Counted from the stretch's first letter, positions 45,527 through 55,322 are shown. The stretch: DNA of 64,000 bases from Pseudoruegeria sp. HB172150 (GCF_013184805.1 NZ_JAATNG010000001.1:2356001-2420000), one strand, 5' to 3'. Notes: generated by a model from the sequence alone, not told the origin. A program made the numbers and translations.

Positions 45527-47253
45527 CCGAGACACGCGATCTGACCCGCTGGCTGTGGCGCGACTACCTGCGCCGGCACATCTGGCTGATCGTCGTGGCG
45601 GTCATCCTGATGTCCATCGAAGGCGGGATGATGGGGGCGCTCAGCTATCTCATCAAGCCGATGTTCGACCAGATCTTCGTGGCCGGGAACCGCGACGCCA
45701 TCACATGGGTCGCGGCGGGCGTATTCGGCGTCTTCTTGATCCGCGCTGTCGCCGGGTTCGGTCAGCGCGTCATCATGAAAACCGTGGGTCAGAAGGTGTC
45801 GGCCGCGCTGCAGGCCGACATGGTGCGGCACATGCTGCGGCTGGACAGCGCCTTCTTTCAGGAGAATTCGCCCGGCATCCTGATTGAACGCGTGCGCGGC
45901 GATACCCTCGCGGCCGGCAGCATCTGGTCGACCGTTTTCTCGGCGCTCGGGCGCGACGTGGTGGCGCTTATCTCGCTTTTCGCCGTGGCCCTGTCCATCG
46001 ACTGGGTCTGGACGCTGATCGCCGTCGCCGGCGCGCCGGTGCTGATGGGGCCGATGGTCCTGCTGCAGCGCTGGGTGCGCCGTTCCACCCGTACCGCCCG
46101 GCACGCCGCCGCGGTGCTGGCGACACGGCTGGACGAGACCTTCCACGGCATCGACACGATCAAGTTGAACACCATAGAAGCGCGCGAGGCCGACCGGTTC
46201 TCGGACGAGCTGGGCGGGTTCGTCGACGCGCAGATCCGGTCAGAGGCCGGACAGGCCGGCATTCCCGCGATGATGGATATCGTTGCCGGTGTCGGCTTCT
46301 TCGGTGTGCTGACCTATGGCGGGCTGCAGATCATCGACGGCGCCAAGACCGTGGGCGAATTCATGTCCTTCTTTACTGCCATGGCGCTGGTTTTCGAACC
46401 GCTGCGCCGGATAGGCAATGTCAGCGGCGCATGGCAGGCGGCGCTGGCCAGTCTTGAACGGCTGCACGACATCTTCGATGCGAAGCCGACGATCACCTCT
46501 CCCGCCGAACCGAAACGCCTGCCGGTGGCGGCGGAATCCGCGGATCTGGAATTTTCCGACGTGGCGCTGGCCTATGGCGATCAGCCGGTCCTGCGCGGCG
46601 CCAGTTTCGTCGCCGAGGCTGGCAAGACCACCGCGCTGGTCGGCGCCTCCGGCGCGGGCAAAAGCACTGTCTTCCGGATCTTGACGCGGCTGGTCGAGCC
46701 GCAGTCGGGCCACGCCCGGATCGGCGGCGTCGACGTCGCCGACCTGCCGCTGGAAGACCTGCGCGGCCTGTTCTCGGTCGTCACGCAGGATGCTCAGCTG
46801 TTCGACGAGAGCATTCGCGACAACATCCTTCTGGGTCGCGATGGAGCGGCCCTCGAAACGGCGCTAACTGCGGCCCATGTCGACGACTTCCTGCAGAACC
46901 TGTCTGCGGGCGTCGAGTCGAAGGCCGGGCCGCGCGGCTCCGCCCTGTCCGGTGGCCAGCGCCAGCGCGTCGCCATCGCCCGCGCGCTGCACCGCGATGC
47001 GCCGATCCTGCTGCTCGACGAGGCCACCTCGGCCCTCGACGCCGCCTCGGAGGCGGTTGTCCAGCAGGCGCTGGAGCGCCTCTCCACGGGCCGTACCACG
47101 CTTGTGATCGCACACCGGCTGTCGACGATCCGCGAGGCGGACAAGATCGTGGTGATGGATGCCGGTCAGGTCGTGGATCAGGGCACGCATGAAGAACTGA
47201 TCGCGCGCGGCGGGATCTATGCGGATCTCTACCGGCTGCAATTCGCGGAATAG
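45523..47253 (+). CDS. ABC exporter, MsbA-like (fused TMD-NBD)
   Basis: 576-aa half-transporter. Six TM helices span ~20-310 (RHIWLIVVAVILMSI, then IKPMFDQIFVAGN typical of MsbA), and the nucleotide-binding domain spans ~340-575. Walker A GASGAGKST, Q-loop VTQDAQLF, signature LSGGQRQRVAIARAL, Walker B ILLLDEATSALD, and H-loop IAHRLSTI are all intact. As a homodimer it would export lipid A-type lipids, another amphiphile or a drug. The 4-base overlap with the phosphatase gene suggests obligate co-expression. A glycosyltransferase gene converges from downstream. Confidence 0.95.
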   Translation: MTETRDLTRWLWRDYLRRHIWLIVVAVILMSIEGGMMGALSYLIKPMFDQIFVAGNRDAITWVAAGVFGVFLIRAVAGFGQRVIMKTVGQKVSAALQADMVRHMLRLDSAFFQENSPGILIERVRGDTLAAGSIWSTVFSALGRDVVALISLFAVALSIDWVWTLIAVAGAPVLMGPMVLLQRWVRRSTRTARHAAAVLATRLDETFHGIDTIKLNTIEAREADRFSDELGGFVDAQIRSEAGQAGIPAMMDIVAGVGFFGVLTYGGLQIIDGAKTVGEFMSFFTAMALVFEPLRRIGNVSGAWQAALASLERLHDIFDAKPTITSPAEPKRLPVAAESADLEFSDVALAYGDQPVLRGASFVAEAGKTTALVGASGAGKSTVFRILTRLVEPQSGHARIGGVDVADLPLEDLRGLFSVVTQDAQLFDESIRDNILLGRDGAALETALTAAHVDDFLQNLSAGVESKAGPRGSALSGGQRQRVAIARALHRDAPILLLDEATSALDAASEAVVQQALERLSTGRTTLVIAHRLSTIREADKIVVMDAGQVVDQGTHEELIARGGIYADLYRLQFAE

Positions 47254-47440
47254 CCGGGATTTCGGGTCGCCTCGCGATCCTGCCGGCTTTAGGCGTCGCA
47301 CCATTGGAACAGCACTTGAGTCGGGACGGCGCCGTCACTCCATATGAGCCCGCCACTGCCTCGCATTACGCTCTGTTCCGCGATGCGTCCCCACACAGAC
47401 GTTTGCGCTAACATGCCTGAAATCAATAACTTGACCCCCC

Positions 47441-47454
47441 GTCCCCATGGGGAC
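47441..47454. repeat. Perfect 14-bp palindrome in C-tract context
   Basis: GTCCCCATGGGGAC, flanked by six C on the left and GCCCCCC on the right, just beyond the stop of the glycosyltransferase (47463, minus strand). It could be the end of that gene's transcript; it has no U-tract and no recognised binding protein. Confidence 0.5.
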
Positions 47455-47462
47455 GCCCCCCG

Positions 47463-48149
47463 TCAGTGCCTCGAATACCCCTCGGCCAGCCTCTCCGGAT
47501 CGGCCCCCATCAGATACCGCGTCAGGGTCAGCAGGTTCCGCCCGCCCCGCCGCATCCAGCCCTGCCTTCGATACTTCTCCGCGCTGGTCCAAGCGGTGCC
47601 CCCCAGTACCACCAGCCGCCCCGCCAGAGCCCTGGCCAGGGCCACGTCCTCCATCAGGGGGATGTCCTGATAGCCGCCGACCTCGTCGTACAGATCCCGC
47701 CTGACAAGCAGCCCCTGATCGCCATACGGCAGCCCCAGCGCCCGCGCCCTCAGGTTGGCCCAGCCCGCCACGAACCGCGGCGCGCTGCCCGACGCCCGGA
47801 AGCCCAGCCGGAAATACCCCGCCTTCCCCGGATGGTCGCGGATATGATCCAGCACCGCCCGCGACCAGCCCTGCCCCAGCCAGGTATCGGCATGAAGGAA
47901 GAGAAGCCATTCACCCTGCGACTGGCCCGCGCCACGGCCCAGCTGGCCCCCGCGCCCCGGAGCCCCGCTGACCAGGTAGGCTCCCGCCTCCTCCGCCAGC
48001 GCCCGCGTCCCGTCCTCCGACCCGCCGTCGCTCAGGATCAGCTCGCGGATCAGCCCGGCTTCCAGCCCCTCGCCAAGGCTGGCGAGGGTTCCCGGCAGAT
48101 CCGCCGCTGCCTCCAGGGTCGGGATGATGATCGAAACCGGCGCGCGCAT
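47463..48149 (-). CDS. Family 2 glycosyltransferase
   Basis: 228-aa GT-A-type glycosyltransferase. It starts VSIIIPTLEAAADLPGTLASL, the GT2 nucleotide-sugar strand, followed by SDGGSEDGT and the DxD-like FLHADTWL. Later PYGDQGLLVRRDLYDEVGGY and LMEDVALARAL resemble the TIGR04283 group annotated as arsenosugar-biosynthesis glycosyltransferases; no arsenic genes are adjacent. There is no membrane helix. ATG 48149 is chosen because the fold begins directly there; its ribosome site is weak. It is divergent from ygfZ. Confidence 0.88.
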   Translation of the reverse strand: MRAPVSIIIPTLEAAADLPGTLASLGEGLEAGLIRELILSDGGSEDGTRALAEEAGAYLVSGAPGRGGQLGRGAGQSQGEWLLFLHADTWLGQGWSRAVLDHIRDHPGKAGYFRLGFRASGSAPRFVAGWANLRARALGLPYGDQGLLVRRDLYDEVGGYQDIPLMEDVALARALAGRLVVLGGTAWTSAEKYRRQGWMRRGGRNLLTLTRYLMGADPERLAEGYSRH

Positions 48150-48211
48150 GGTTCTTTCGCTTGGCTCCTCACCCCCTATATTAGCCGAAGAGGCAGCAGG
48201 TGGAACGACAA

Positions 48212-48970
48212 ATGCAGGCAGACGCATGTAAAGATCGGCAAGTCATCGCCATCTCAGGAGGAGATCGCGAGGAATTCCTGCAGGGCCTCGTCTCCAACGA
48301 CGTCACACGCCTGAAGAACGGGCTTGTTTACGCCGCGCTTCTGTCGCCTCAGGGCAAATACCTGGCCGATTTCTTCCTCGTCCCGGCGGGTGAGTCGATC
48401 CTGCTCGACGTGAAGTCCGACCTCGCCCCCGGCCTGATGCAGCGGCTGTCGATGTACAAGCTCCGCTCCAAGGTGGCACTGGAGGATAGCAGCCTGCCGG
48501 TCTGGCGCGGGCTTGGCGAGGCGCCTGAGGGCGCCTTTGCCGATCCCCGCGATCCCTCTCTCGGCTGGCGCTTCTACGGTGCGCTGGAAGCCGAGCACGC
48601 CGGAATCGACTGGGATGCCCTGCGCGTGTCCGCCTGCGTGCCGGAAAGCGGCGTGGAGCTGATCCCGAATGACAGCTACCTGCTGGAGACGGGCTTCGAG
48701 CGCCTGCAGGGCGTGGATTTCCGCAAGGGCTGCTATGTCGGCCAGGAGGTCACCGCAAGGATGAAGCATAAGACCGAGTTGCGGAAAGGGCTTGCGAAGG
48801 TGACCGTCGACGGCAGCGCGCCCGTCGGTACCGGCATCGAGGCGGACGGCAAGCCCGCTGGGACGCTCTACACCCAAGCTGGCGGACACGGCATCGCCTA
48901 TCTGCGCTTCGACCGCGCGTCGGGTCCGTTGACGGCCGGAGACGCGTCGGTCCGGTTCGAAGAGGTTTGA
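48212..48970 (+). CDS. ygfZ: Folate-binding protein YgfZ (iron-sulfur cluster assembly)
   Basis: 252-aa tetrahydrofolate-binding protein of the YgfZ/GcvT-like family that assists maturation of certain 4Fe-4S enzymes such as the MiaB type. The signature KGCYVGQEVTARM is intact. The N-terminal DREEFLQGLVSNDV and LLSPQGKYLADFFL segments are characteristic. ATG 48212 has AGGTGG 8 bases upstream; GTG 48200 is a possible alternative. The stop overlaps the start of the kinase-like gene (TTGA at 48967). The oxidative-stress and Fe-S repair role is known for the family only. Confidence 0.95.
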   Translation: MQADACKDRQVIAISGGDREEFLQGLVSNDVTRLKNGLVYAALLSPQGKYLADFFLVPAGESILLDVKSDLAPGLMQRLSMYKLRSKVALEDSSLPVWRGLGEAPEGAFADPRDPSLGWRFYGALEAEHAGIDWDALRVSACVPESGVELIPNDSYLLETGFERLQGVDFRKGCYVGQEVTARMKHKTELRKGLAKVTVDGSAPVGTGIEADGKPAGTLYTQAGGHGIAYLRFDRASGPLTAGDASVRFEEV

Positions 48971-49779
48971 TCGAGGATCTGCGCAATCAGATCGGCCGTC
49001 TCACCGGCAGCGAGGTTGATCGGCTGCGTCAGATGCAGGGCGGCGACCTTTCAAATGTCTACTCTTTATGTCTGGCAGATGGCCGTCAGCTTATCGCGAA
49101 GACCGGCGCCACGGCGCCTGCGGAAAGCGAGATGCTGGCGGCCATCGCGGCAACCGGGTGCCGCTGTCCGGAAGTGGTCTCTTTCGGAAATGACCTGCTG
49201 CTGATGACCGAGCTCGATACCGGCGGCCTTCCCGGTTCCGCCGCATGGGCGGAGTTTGGCGTCCATCTCCGACTCCTGCACGACAATCGCGGGACCTTAC
49301 ATGGCTGGCACCGCGATCATGCCTTTGGGCATGTTCCGATCCGAAACGCGCCTTGTGCCGATTGGCCCACCTTCTGGGCGGAGCGACGATTGCTTGCTGA
49401 CGCGGCGATGCTTCCTGCGGATCTGCGGCACAGGCTGGAAAAGCTCGCCGATCGCCTGCCCGACAGATTGCCCAAAGCGCCCGCGCCGTCCCTTCTCCAC
49501 GGCGACCTGTGGTCCGGTAATGTGCTTTGGGGTGGTGCCGGTTTCAGCGGCGTTATCGATCCGGCCTGCTACCACGGTGACGCAGAGGTCGACCTTGCGA
49601 TGCTCCGGCTGTTCGGCCGGATCGGAGACGGGTTTCGTGATGCGTACGGTCCGCCGGCATCAGGAGAGGCGGACCGCCTGCCCATCTACCAGCTCTGGCC
49701 CGCCCTAGTTCACCTGCGCCTCTTCGGCGCAGGCTACCGCCCAATGGTGGAGAACTTGTTGGCCGCCGCGGGCGCCTGA
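48967..49779 (+). CDS. Fructosamine kinase-like protein
   Basis: 270-aa aminoglycoside-phosphotransferase-fold kinase of the fructosamine/ketosamine-3-kinase family, which phosphorylates glycated lysines so the adduct falls off. Seen: GGDLSNVYSLCLADGRQLIAK (nucleotide loop and Lys), LLMTELD, catalytic loop HGDLWSGNVL (Asp, Asn), and metal motif GVIDPACYHGDAEVDLAM. The start is TTG at 48967 overlapping the ygfZ stop by 4 bases; GAAGAGG immediately upstream is very close, so initiation probably depends on ribosomes finishing ygfZ. Convergent with efp. Confidence 0.9.
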   Translation: MIEDLRNQIGRLTGSEVDRLRQMQGGDLSNVYSLCLADGRQLIAKTGATAPAESEMLAAIAATGCRCPEVVSFGNDLLLMTELDTGGLPGSAAWAEFGVHLRLLHDNRGTLHGWHRDHAFGHVPIRNAPCADWPTFWAERRLLADAAMLPADLRHRLEKLADRLPDRLPKAPAPSLLHGDLWSGNVLWGGAGFSGVIDPACYHGDAEVDLAMLRLFGRIGDGFRDAYGPPASGEADRLPIYQLWPALVHLRLFGAGYRPMVENLLAAAGA

Positions 49780-49781
49780 AA

Positions 49782-50345
49782 TCAGGCGCGTTCGGAGTAT
49801 TCCATCGTTTCGGTGTTGACGATGATGTCCTCATCCGGTCCGACGAATGGCGGCACCATGACCCGCACGCCGTTGTCCAGGACAGCGGGCTTGAAAGAGT
49901 TGGCTGCCGTCTGGCCCTTCACCACCGGTTCGGTCTCGACGATCTTGCAGGTGACCTTTTGCGGAAGCGTCGCGTTGAGCGCCTCGGCCTCGTAGTACTC
50001 GATCTGCACCATCATGCCGTCCTGGAGGAATGGACGCCGTTCCCCCAGAATCTCGGCCGGAAGCTCGATCTGCTCGTAGGATTCACTGTCCATAAAGACC
50101 AGCATGCCGTCGGATTCGTAAAGAAACTGCTGATCTTTCTGCTCCAGCCGCACCCGCTCGACCTTGTCGGCCGACCGGAACCGCTCGTTCAGTTTGGAAC
50201 CATTACGCAGATTGCGCAGCTCGACCTGCGCAAAAGCGCCGCCTTTTCCGGGCTTTACGTGGTCAACTTTGACCGCGGCCCAGAGGCCGCCATTATGCTC
50301 CAGAACGTTTCCCGAGCGGATTTCATTACCGTTGATCTTTGGCAT
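49782..50345 (-). CDS. efp: Elongation factor P
   Basis: 187-aa translation factor that relieves ribosome stalling at polyproline stretches. The three beta domains are complete. The modified lysine is K34 in VKPGKGGAF, so a beta-lysylation-type site is present; the modifying enzymes are not in the window. The ATG at 50345 is preferred over a GTG/Arg-rich extension. Minus-strand gene with its stop 2 bases from the convergent kinase stop. Confidence 0.97.
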   Translation of the reverse strand: MPKINGNEIRSGNVLEHNGGLWAAVKVDHVKPGKGGAFAQVELRNLRNGSKLNERFRSADKVERVRLEQKDQQFLYESDGMLVFMDSESYEQIELPAEILGERRPFLQDGMMVQIEYYEAEALNATLPQKVTCKIVETEPVVKGQTAANSFKPAVLDNGVRVMVPPFVGPDEDIIVNTETMEYSERA

Positions 50346-50563
50346 GTGGATTAACCATGGCAGAAACTTGATCGCATTCCGGCGCACCCTATATCTGCGG
50401 GATGTTCGGGTGACAAGCCGACTAAATGCTGTGCCCGACTATGCTGAGCTATGCACCAAATGCATAGGAGGCATTCCAAATCGGAAATACCGAATCGCAT
50501 ATAACTGGCCATAGTGGCCGCCACGCCGGAAAACACAAGACCAATAAAAAAGAAGGACGACGA

Positions 50564-50893
50564 ATGACTGATTTCGTTGACGGGACCGCATTCAACTACG
50601 AACAGGGTCAGCGCGCGCGGAAACTCTTCGCAGCGGTCGTGCTGGCAGCCCTAGACGATGCGATCGCCGACGACAAGAAATACGGCAATGGTCCGGACCA
50701 GATTGCTCGTTGGGCGCGTTCGCGCGACGGGCGTGAGGTTCTGAGCTGTGCCGGTATCGACCCGAACGAACGTGTTGTTCAGGGTCTGATGACTTTCGTG
50801 GCCAAGGGTGTGCGGACTTCCGTAGCGCTGAGCCGCGAGGAGTCTGAGCGTCGCAACGCCGCGTTGCTGGCGGAGCAGGCCGAAGCCGCCTGA
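50564..50893 (+). CDS. Conserved 109-aa protein, unknown function
   Basis: Small, highly charged, probably all-helical cytoplasmic protein. It reads FVDGTAFNYEQGQRARKLF at the start, then LDDAIADDKKYGNGPDQIARWARSRDG and a helical Glu/Ala tail. From memory it belongs to a Rhodobacterales-restricted family (possibly DUF6280), but I could not verify this. One cysteine (VLSCAGID) is present. The gene is monocistronic and ends with a strong terminator, so it may be abundant. It is divergent from efp. Confidence 0.85.
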   Translation: MTDFVDGTAFNYEQGQRARKLFAAVVLAALDDAIADDKKYGNGPDQIARWARSRDGREVLSCAGIDPNERVVQGLMTFVAKGVRTSVALSREESERRNAALLAEQAEAA

Positions 50894-50918
50894 TCCACAG
50901 CAGACGTACAGGTCCCAG

Positions 50919-50950
50919 AAAAACGCGCGCCCGGGTAGGCGCGCGTTTTT
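50919..50950 (+). terminator. Strong rho-independent terminator
   Basis: 12-bp perfect stem (AAAAACGCGCGC / GCGCGCGTTTTT) with an 8-base loop ending in five T, 25 bases after the 109-aa gene. The best terminator in the window. Confidence 0.95.
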
Positions 50951-51032
50951 CATTTCCGGGGTACGTTTACCCTGCCCTCCCACGAATTAACTGAATGCGC
51001 TAAAGGCACGACAGGAAAAGGAAAAACGGAGA

Positions 51033-52496
51033 GTGACGAGGGCCATCATGATCCAGGGGGCGGGCTCCAATGTGGGCAAGTCTCTGATCGTCGCCGGGCT
51101 GGCACGGGCGTTTTCACGCCGTGGCATGTCAGTGGCCCCATTCAAGCCGCAGAACATGTCCAACAATGCTGCCGTCACCGCTGACGGCGGCGAGATCGGC
51201 CGCGCCCAGGCACTGCAAGCACGAGCCGCAGGGCGGGACGCGGTCAGCGACATGAACCCTGTACTCCTGAAGCCGGAAACCGATACCGGCGCTCAGGTGA
51301 TCGTTCAGGGTAAGCTCTTTACCACTTTGCGCGCAGGCGATTATGGGAAGGCCAAGGGCAGCCTGCTGCCGAAGGTATTGCAAAGCTATCATCGCATTGC
51401 CTCCAGTGCCGATCTCGTACTGGTCGAGGGCGCGGGAAGTCCCGCCGAAATCAATCTGCGGGCAGGCGACATCGCCAATATGGGATTTGCAGAAGCAGCC
51501 GGGGTACCCGTGGTTCTGATAGGCGATATCGACCGGGGCGGTGTTATCGCCCAACTCGTTGGCACGCATACGGTTTTGTCCGAAGCGGATCGTAAAAAGA
51601 TTTCCGCCTTCATGATCAACAAGTTCCGTGGCGATATTGAACTTTTTGATGAAGGCCTGCGTCAGATCTCTAAACGTACAGGCTGGGCGTCTTTGGGCGT
51701 GCTCCCCTGGTTCCAAGATGCCTGGCGTCTGCCTGCGGAGGACATCATGGACATCCGTTCCCGTATGTCCGGCAACATGAAGGTCGCCGTACCTCGCCTG
51801 GGCAGGTTGGCCAATTTCGACGACCTCGACCCATTGAAGGCGGAACCCGGTCTCAGTGTAGAGATTGTCGAGCCCGGACGTGCCCTACCCGGCGACGCAG
51901 CACTGGTGATGTTGCCCGGATCGAAGTCGACGATTGCCGACCTCGAACAGTTTCGTGCGCAGGGCTGGGATATCGACCTTGCCGCCCATGTGAGGCGCGG
52001 CGGGCATGTGCTGGGCCTCTGCGGTGGATATCAGATGCTTGGGCGCGAGATCCGCGACCCGAAAGGCATTGAAGGTCATCAAGGCAGTTATCCAGGTCTT
52101 GGCCTGCTGGATGTGACGACCGAAATGCATCCCGAGAAGCAACTGTCGCGCGTTGATGCCGTTTACACTGATACGGGTGACAGCCTCTACGGTTACGAGA
52201 TCCACCTGGGCCGGACGGAAGGGCCAGACTGCGCACGAGCCTGGCTGACCATTGATGGCCGCCAGGAGGGCGCAGCGAGTTCAGATGGCCGGATACGCGG
52301 CTGCTACCTACATGGAATATTTGCCGCCGACGGGTTTCGCGCCACGTATCTGGCCGAATTGGGCATGGCGGGATCCGGGCTGAACTACGAGGCGGGCGTC
52401 GACGAGACACTCGACGCCATGGCGGATCATCTGGAAAAGTGGGTGGACCTTGACCGCCTGCTGGCGCTGGCGGCCCCTGTGCCGACTGCCTCCTAA
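51033..52496 (+). CDS. cobQ: Cobyric acid synthase
   Basis: 487-aa glutamine-dependent amidotransferase that amidates adenosylcobyrinic a,c-diamide at four side chains in B12 synthesis. N-terminal P-loop-like [15 protein letters not shown] binds ATP; the C-terminal class I glutaminase has Cys330 in GLCGGYQM and the catalytic His in GCYLHGIF. The start is GTG 51033. No other cob genes are adjacent and I see no cobalamin riboswitch in the 140-base upstream region, which already holds the terminator of the preceding gene. Convergent with the PopZ-like gene, overlapping by 4 bases. Confidence 0.96.
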   Translation: MTRAIMIQGAGSNVGKSLIVAGLARAFSRRGMSVAPFKPQNMSNNAAVTADGGEIGRAQALQARAAGRDAVSDMNPVLLKPETDTGAQVIVQGKLFTTLRAGDYGKAKGSLLPKVLQSYHRIASSADLVLVEGAGSPAEINLRAGDIANMGFAEAAGVPVVLIGDIDRGGVIAQLVGTHTVLSEADRKKISAFMINKFRGDIELFDEGLRQISKRTGWASLGVLPWFQDAWRLPAEDIMDIRSRMSGNMKVAVPRLGRLANFDDLDPLKAEPGLSVEIVEPGRALPGDAALVMLPGSKSTIADLEQFRAQGWDIDLAAHVRRGGHVLGLCGGYQMLGREIRDPKGIEGHQGSYPGLGLLDVTTEMHPEKQLSRVDAVYTDTGDSLYGYEIHLGRTEGPDCARAWLTIDGRQEGAASSDGRIRGCYLHGIFAADGFRATYLAELGMAGSGLNYEAGVDETLDAMADHLEKWVDLDRLLALAAPVPTAS

Positions 52497-53842
52497 CCCA
52501 GATCCCTCATTGCCAGCGCACGCTCGATCTCGCGCCGAACCAGCCGCCGCACATTGCGGGTAATTCGCTCTCCTAGCTCGCCCTGCAACTCTTCGCGGAC
52601 CATCTCGGCCACCATGTCGCGCAAAGCGTCTTCATCCAGAAGTGCTTCGTCGCCATAGAGGCTGAATGCGTCGCCTTCTTCGTCGTCTTCGACTGCCGCC
52701 TCGGGGCCGGCTCCGATCGGATCATCTGTTACTTCCGCGGTTGCATCGCTGTCTTCAACCTCGTCGGCATCCGGAATGAGATCGTTGGCGACTGATTCCA
52801 GGCCAACGGCAGCCACACGTCCCGGCTTGTCCTCTTCCGGCTCCCATTCTTCCCAGTCCAGGGCACCGGGATCCTCGACGGCCGATTCAAGCGTCAGGGT
52901 CTCTGTCAGGTCTTCCTCTGCAGCCTCTTCGGTCTGCGCCACAACACCTGGCTTTTCCAGGGTCTCGTCCGCATCGCTTTCCTGCGCATCCGCTGCGGCC
53001 TCAGGGGACTCACTATCGTCGAAATGCTCGGCTAGGTCAGGCTCAGTCTCAGACTCTGCAAGTGCATCTTCGGTTTCGTGGACGTCGGCCCCGGTTTCCG
53101 GCGCATCGATATCCACGATTTCGGTGGCCTGTTCCTGCATGCTGTCGGACTCCGGCAGCTTCAAAAGCGACATGTCCGCGACTTCGTCGGAATTCGCTTC
53201 TGTCTCTGCGGGATCACTCTCGCCCATCTCGCTGGCAGCCGCCTGCTCTTCGCTTGCGTCATCCGCCGCGTCGGCTTCCGCTTCGCGCTTCCAGGCCTCG
53301 GCCATGTCGAAATTTGCGTCGAGGCTCAGAGGGCGGGTTTCGTCGCTCAGCCCGTCTTCGCTGCCGTCCGGTTCCCATTCGTCATCGGATTGGAACAACG
53401 CCGCCTCGATCTCAGCGACGCGGGTCTCGAGCGACCCTTTTGCCTGCTCCTGCGACACTGCGCTGTCGACATCCGCTTCGTCAGTGGATTCGTCGTCGAG
53501 TTTGTCCGAATCTGGGGAATCCAGCTTTGCAATCTCGGACAGGTCCGGTTCGTCGCCGGCTTCCGGCTCCCACCTCTGACGGTGCGCGGTCGAATCCGCC
53601 GTCTGGTCCGCAAATTTAGGTGCCTCAGCCGCCGGCTCGGGCGTGGGGTTTGCAACCTCAGATTGATCCGCTTCCGGCGCCTCCTCACGCCCCGCCACCC
53701 GATGCGCGGGTGTCAGAACGAGCCGATCGTTCAACTCTTCACTCGTCGGCCTGCGCTTCGTTCCGGACGGTTCTTCGGAAACCAGCCTCCGGATCGACGA
53801 CAACACATCCTCGATTTCGGCATTGGACACAGGATCTGCCAT
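52493..53842 (-). CDS. PopZ-like (DUF2497-type) acidic scaffold protein
   Basis: 449-aa, extremely acidic protein. The ATG at 53842 has AAGGGAA ~8 bases upstream; the Arg-rich frame before it is rejected. The N-terminal helix [18 protein letters not shown] (8-25) matches the conserved EILASIRRIISE motif of PopZ. Residues ~30-400 are a Glu/Asp/Ala/Ser-rich, low-complexity, presumably disordered linker. The C-terminal ~45 residues ([20 protein letters not shown], then [14 protein letters not shown]) are an amphipathic helical oligomerisation region like the PopZ C-terminus. The gene follows tolC and pcm in the order that flanks popZ in other alphaproteobacteria. PopZ organises the cell pole and anchors chromosome origins; that role is inferred. 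The linker is far longer than in Caulobacter. Confidence 0.78.
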   Translation of the reverse strand: MADPVSNAEIEDVLSSIRRLVSEEPSGTKRRPTSEELNDRLVLTPAHRVAGREEAPEADQSEVANPTPEPAAEAPKFADQTADSTAHRQRWEPEAGDEPDLSEIAKLDSPDSDKLDDESTDEADVDSAVSQEQAKGSLETRVAEIEAALFQSDDEWEPDGSEDGLSDETRPLSLDANFDMAEAWKREAEADAADDASEEQAAASEMGESDPAETEANSDEVADMSLLKLPESDSMQEQATEIVDIDAPETGADVHETEDALAESETEPDLAEHFDDSESPEAAADAQESDADETLEKPGVVAQTEEAAEEDLTETLTLESAVEDPGALDWEEWEPEEDKPGRVAAVGLESVANDLIPDADEVEDSDATAEVTDDPIGAGPEAAVEDDEEGDAFSLYGDEALLDEDALRDMVAEMVREELQGELGERITRNVRRLVRREIERALAMRDLG

Positions 53843-53918
53843 GCGTCGTTCCCTTTTTACTGCTCTGAGCGATACTAACCGCTCACAGGGTAGCGCACAA
53901 CTATCAGAGGTGTGTGGA

Positions 53919-55322
53919 CTATTTGCCGAGGCTTTTAATGACCCGGTCCAACTTCTCACCCTGCGGGCTGACATAGCGGGTCGGCCCGTTTTTGACCGCG
54001 TTGTAATAGCCCTCTGGATCGTAGGTCATGATGCCCAGATTGAGATGGTCGACGGTCAGAAGACCCATCGTCGACAACAGAGAGTAGACAGCCACAAATT
54101 GCTGGATTTCCGCTTCGATCAGTGTCGCGCGGGCGTCGAGAAGCTCCTGCTCGGCGTCCAGCACATCGAGCGTCGTGCGGGCCCCTAGCGAAGCCTCCTC
54201 CCGTACGCCTTCATATGCCACACGGCTTGCCGTTACCTGGCGCTGGCCGGCGGCGGTACCGGCGATGGCGACGCTCAGCGCGGACCAGGCATTGGCGACA
54301 TTCTGCCTGATGGTGACAACCGATTGCAGCAGTTCCGCCCGGTCGCCATCGGCCACAGCAATTGCCTGGCGCAACGCGGAACTGAGCGCACCACCGGCAT
54401 AGATCGTCTGGCTCAGGCTTAGCGAGGCACTGTTCGAGGCTTCGTCCTCATGTGTGATCGAGGCCGTTCCGCTGATACCCAGGGTCGGGCGCAGCTCTGC
54501 CCGGGCGCGGGCGATGTTCAGCTCGGACACTGTGACTTCGCGCTGGCGCTGCAGGATCAGCGGGTGGCCCCGCACAGCGATCGCTTCCGCTTCATTCAGG
54601 GTGTTCGCCACCTTCGGGGGAACCGCCGGACGGACCAGGTTGTTCGGATAATGACCGATCGCAGCCTTGTAGGCTTCGCGCGCGACGTTGTAGTCGCCTT
54701 CGGCCGAAGTCAGCGATGACCGAGCGGCCGCCAGGCGGGCTTCTGCAATGGAGACGTCGGTGCGTGTCACCTCGCCCACTTCAAACCGTTCGCGGGCCGC
54801 ATCCAGCTCGCTGTTGATCAGGCGCACGTTGTTGCGCCGCAAATCGACAAACTGCGCCGCCCGGATCACTTCCATGTATGAATCGACCGCAGTCAGCAGC
54901 ACGCTCTGCTCGACATTCACCAGCGCATGGCGAGTGGCCAACACAGACTCCTTCGCCGCTTCGATTGCGAGCGGCGTGCGACCGAAATCATACAGCGTCA
55001 TCTGCGCCGTCAGCTGCAGCGCCGCGGTGTAGTTGTCGGATGCCGGTCGCGGGTCATTGTAAGAACCGCTCAGAGCCCAGGACAGGATCGGCCGCAATTC
55101 GGCCACGGCCTGCGCGACATCTTCGTCGGCGGCCCGCAATAGGGCGCGGTTTTGTTCCAGCAGGTTCGAATTGTTATAGGCGGCGATAAGGGCATCGGTC
55201 AGTGTCTCTGCCCGCGCCGACGCGGTTGCTGCAAACATGGCACAGCCGGCGACGGCGGCCAGGAGCAAGCGTTTCAACGGGATCGCCGAGGCGGCACGAC
55301 GGGACACGGTATTGTAGCTCAC
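53919..55322 (-). CDS. TolC-family outer-membrane efflux protein
   Basis: 467-aa outer-membrane channel subunit (trimer) for tripartite efflux or type I secretion. A signal peptide (up to ATASARA) is followed by [14 protein letters not shown] and two structural repeats of coiled-coil helices and beta strands. Typical strings: [36 protein letters not shown], and the second half [23 protein letters not shown]. It overlaps pcm upstream by 4 bases and precedes the PopZ-like gene by 76 bases. It could serve the RND pair at the left end of the window, whose own channel gene is not visible, but that is inference. Confidence 0.94.
   Translation of the reverse strand: MSYNTVSRRAASAIPLKRLLLAAVAGCAMFAATASARAETLTDALIAAYNNSNLLEQNRALLRAADEDVAQAVAELRPILSWALSGSYNDPRPASDNYTAALQLTAQMTLYDFGRTPLAIEAAKESVLATRHALVNVEQSVLLTAVDSYMEVIRAAQFVDLRRNNVRLINSELDAARERFEVGEVTRTDVSIAEARLAAARSSLTSAEGDYNVAREAYKAAIGHYPNNLVRPAVPPKVANTLNEAEAIAVRGHPLILQRQREVTVSELNIARARAELRPTLGISGTASITHEDEASNSASLSLSQTIYAGGALSSALRQAIAVADGDRAELLQSVVTIRQNVANAWSALSVAIAGTAAGQRQVTASRVAYEGVREEASLGARTTLDVLDAEQELLDARATLIEAEIQQFVAVYSLLSTMGLLTVDHLNLGIMTYDPEGYYNAVKNGPTRYVSPQGEKLDRVIKSLGK

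Noticed and set aside
47463-48149. Arsenosugar biosynthesis locus
   Set aside because: Only the glycosyltransferase resembles that group; no arsenic methyltransferase or radical SAM arsenosugar gene is in the window.
50894-51032. Cobalamin riboswitch before cobQ
   Set aside because: The 139-base gap already contains a terminator and too little remaining sequence for the roughly 200-base aptamer; no B12-box-like sequence seen.
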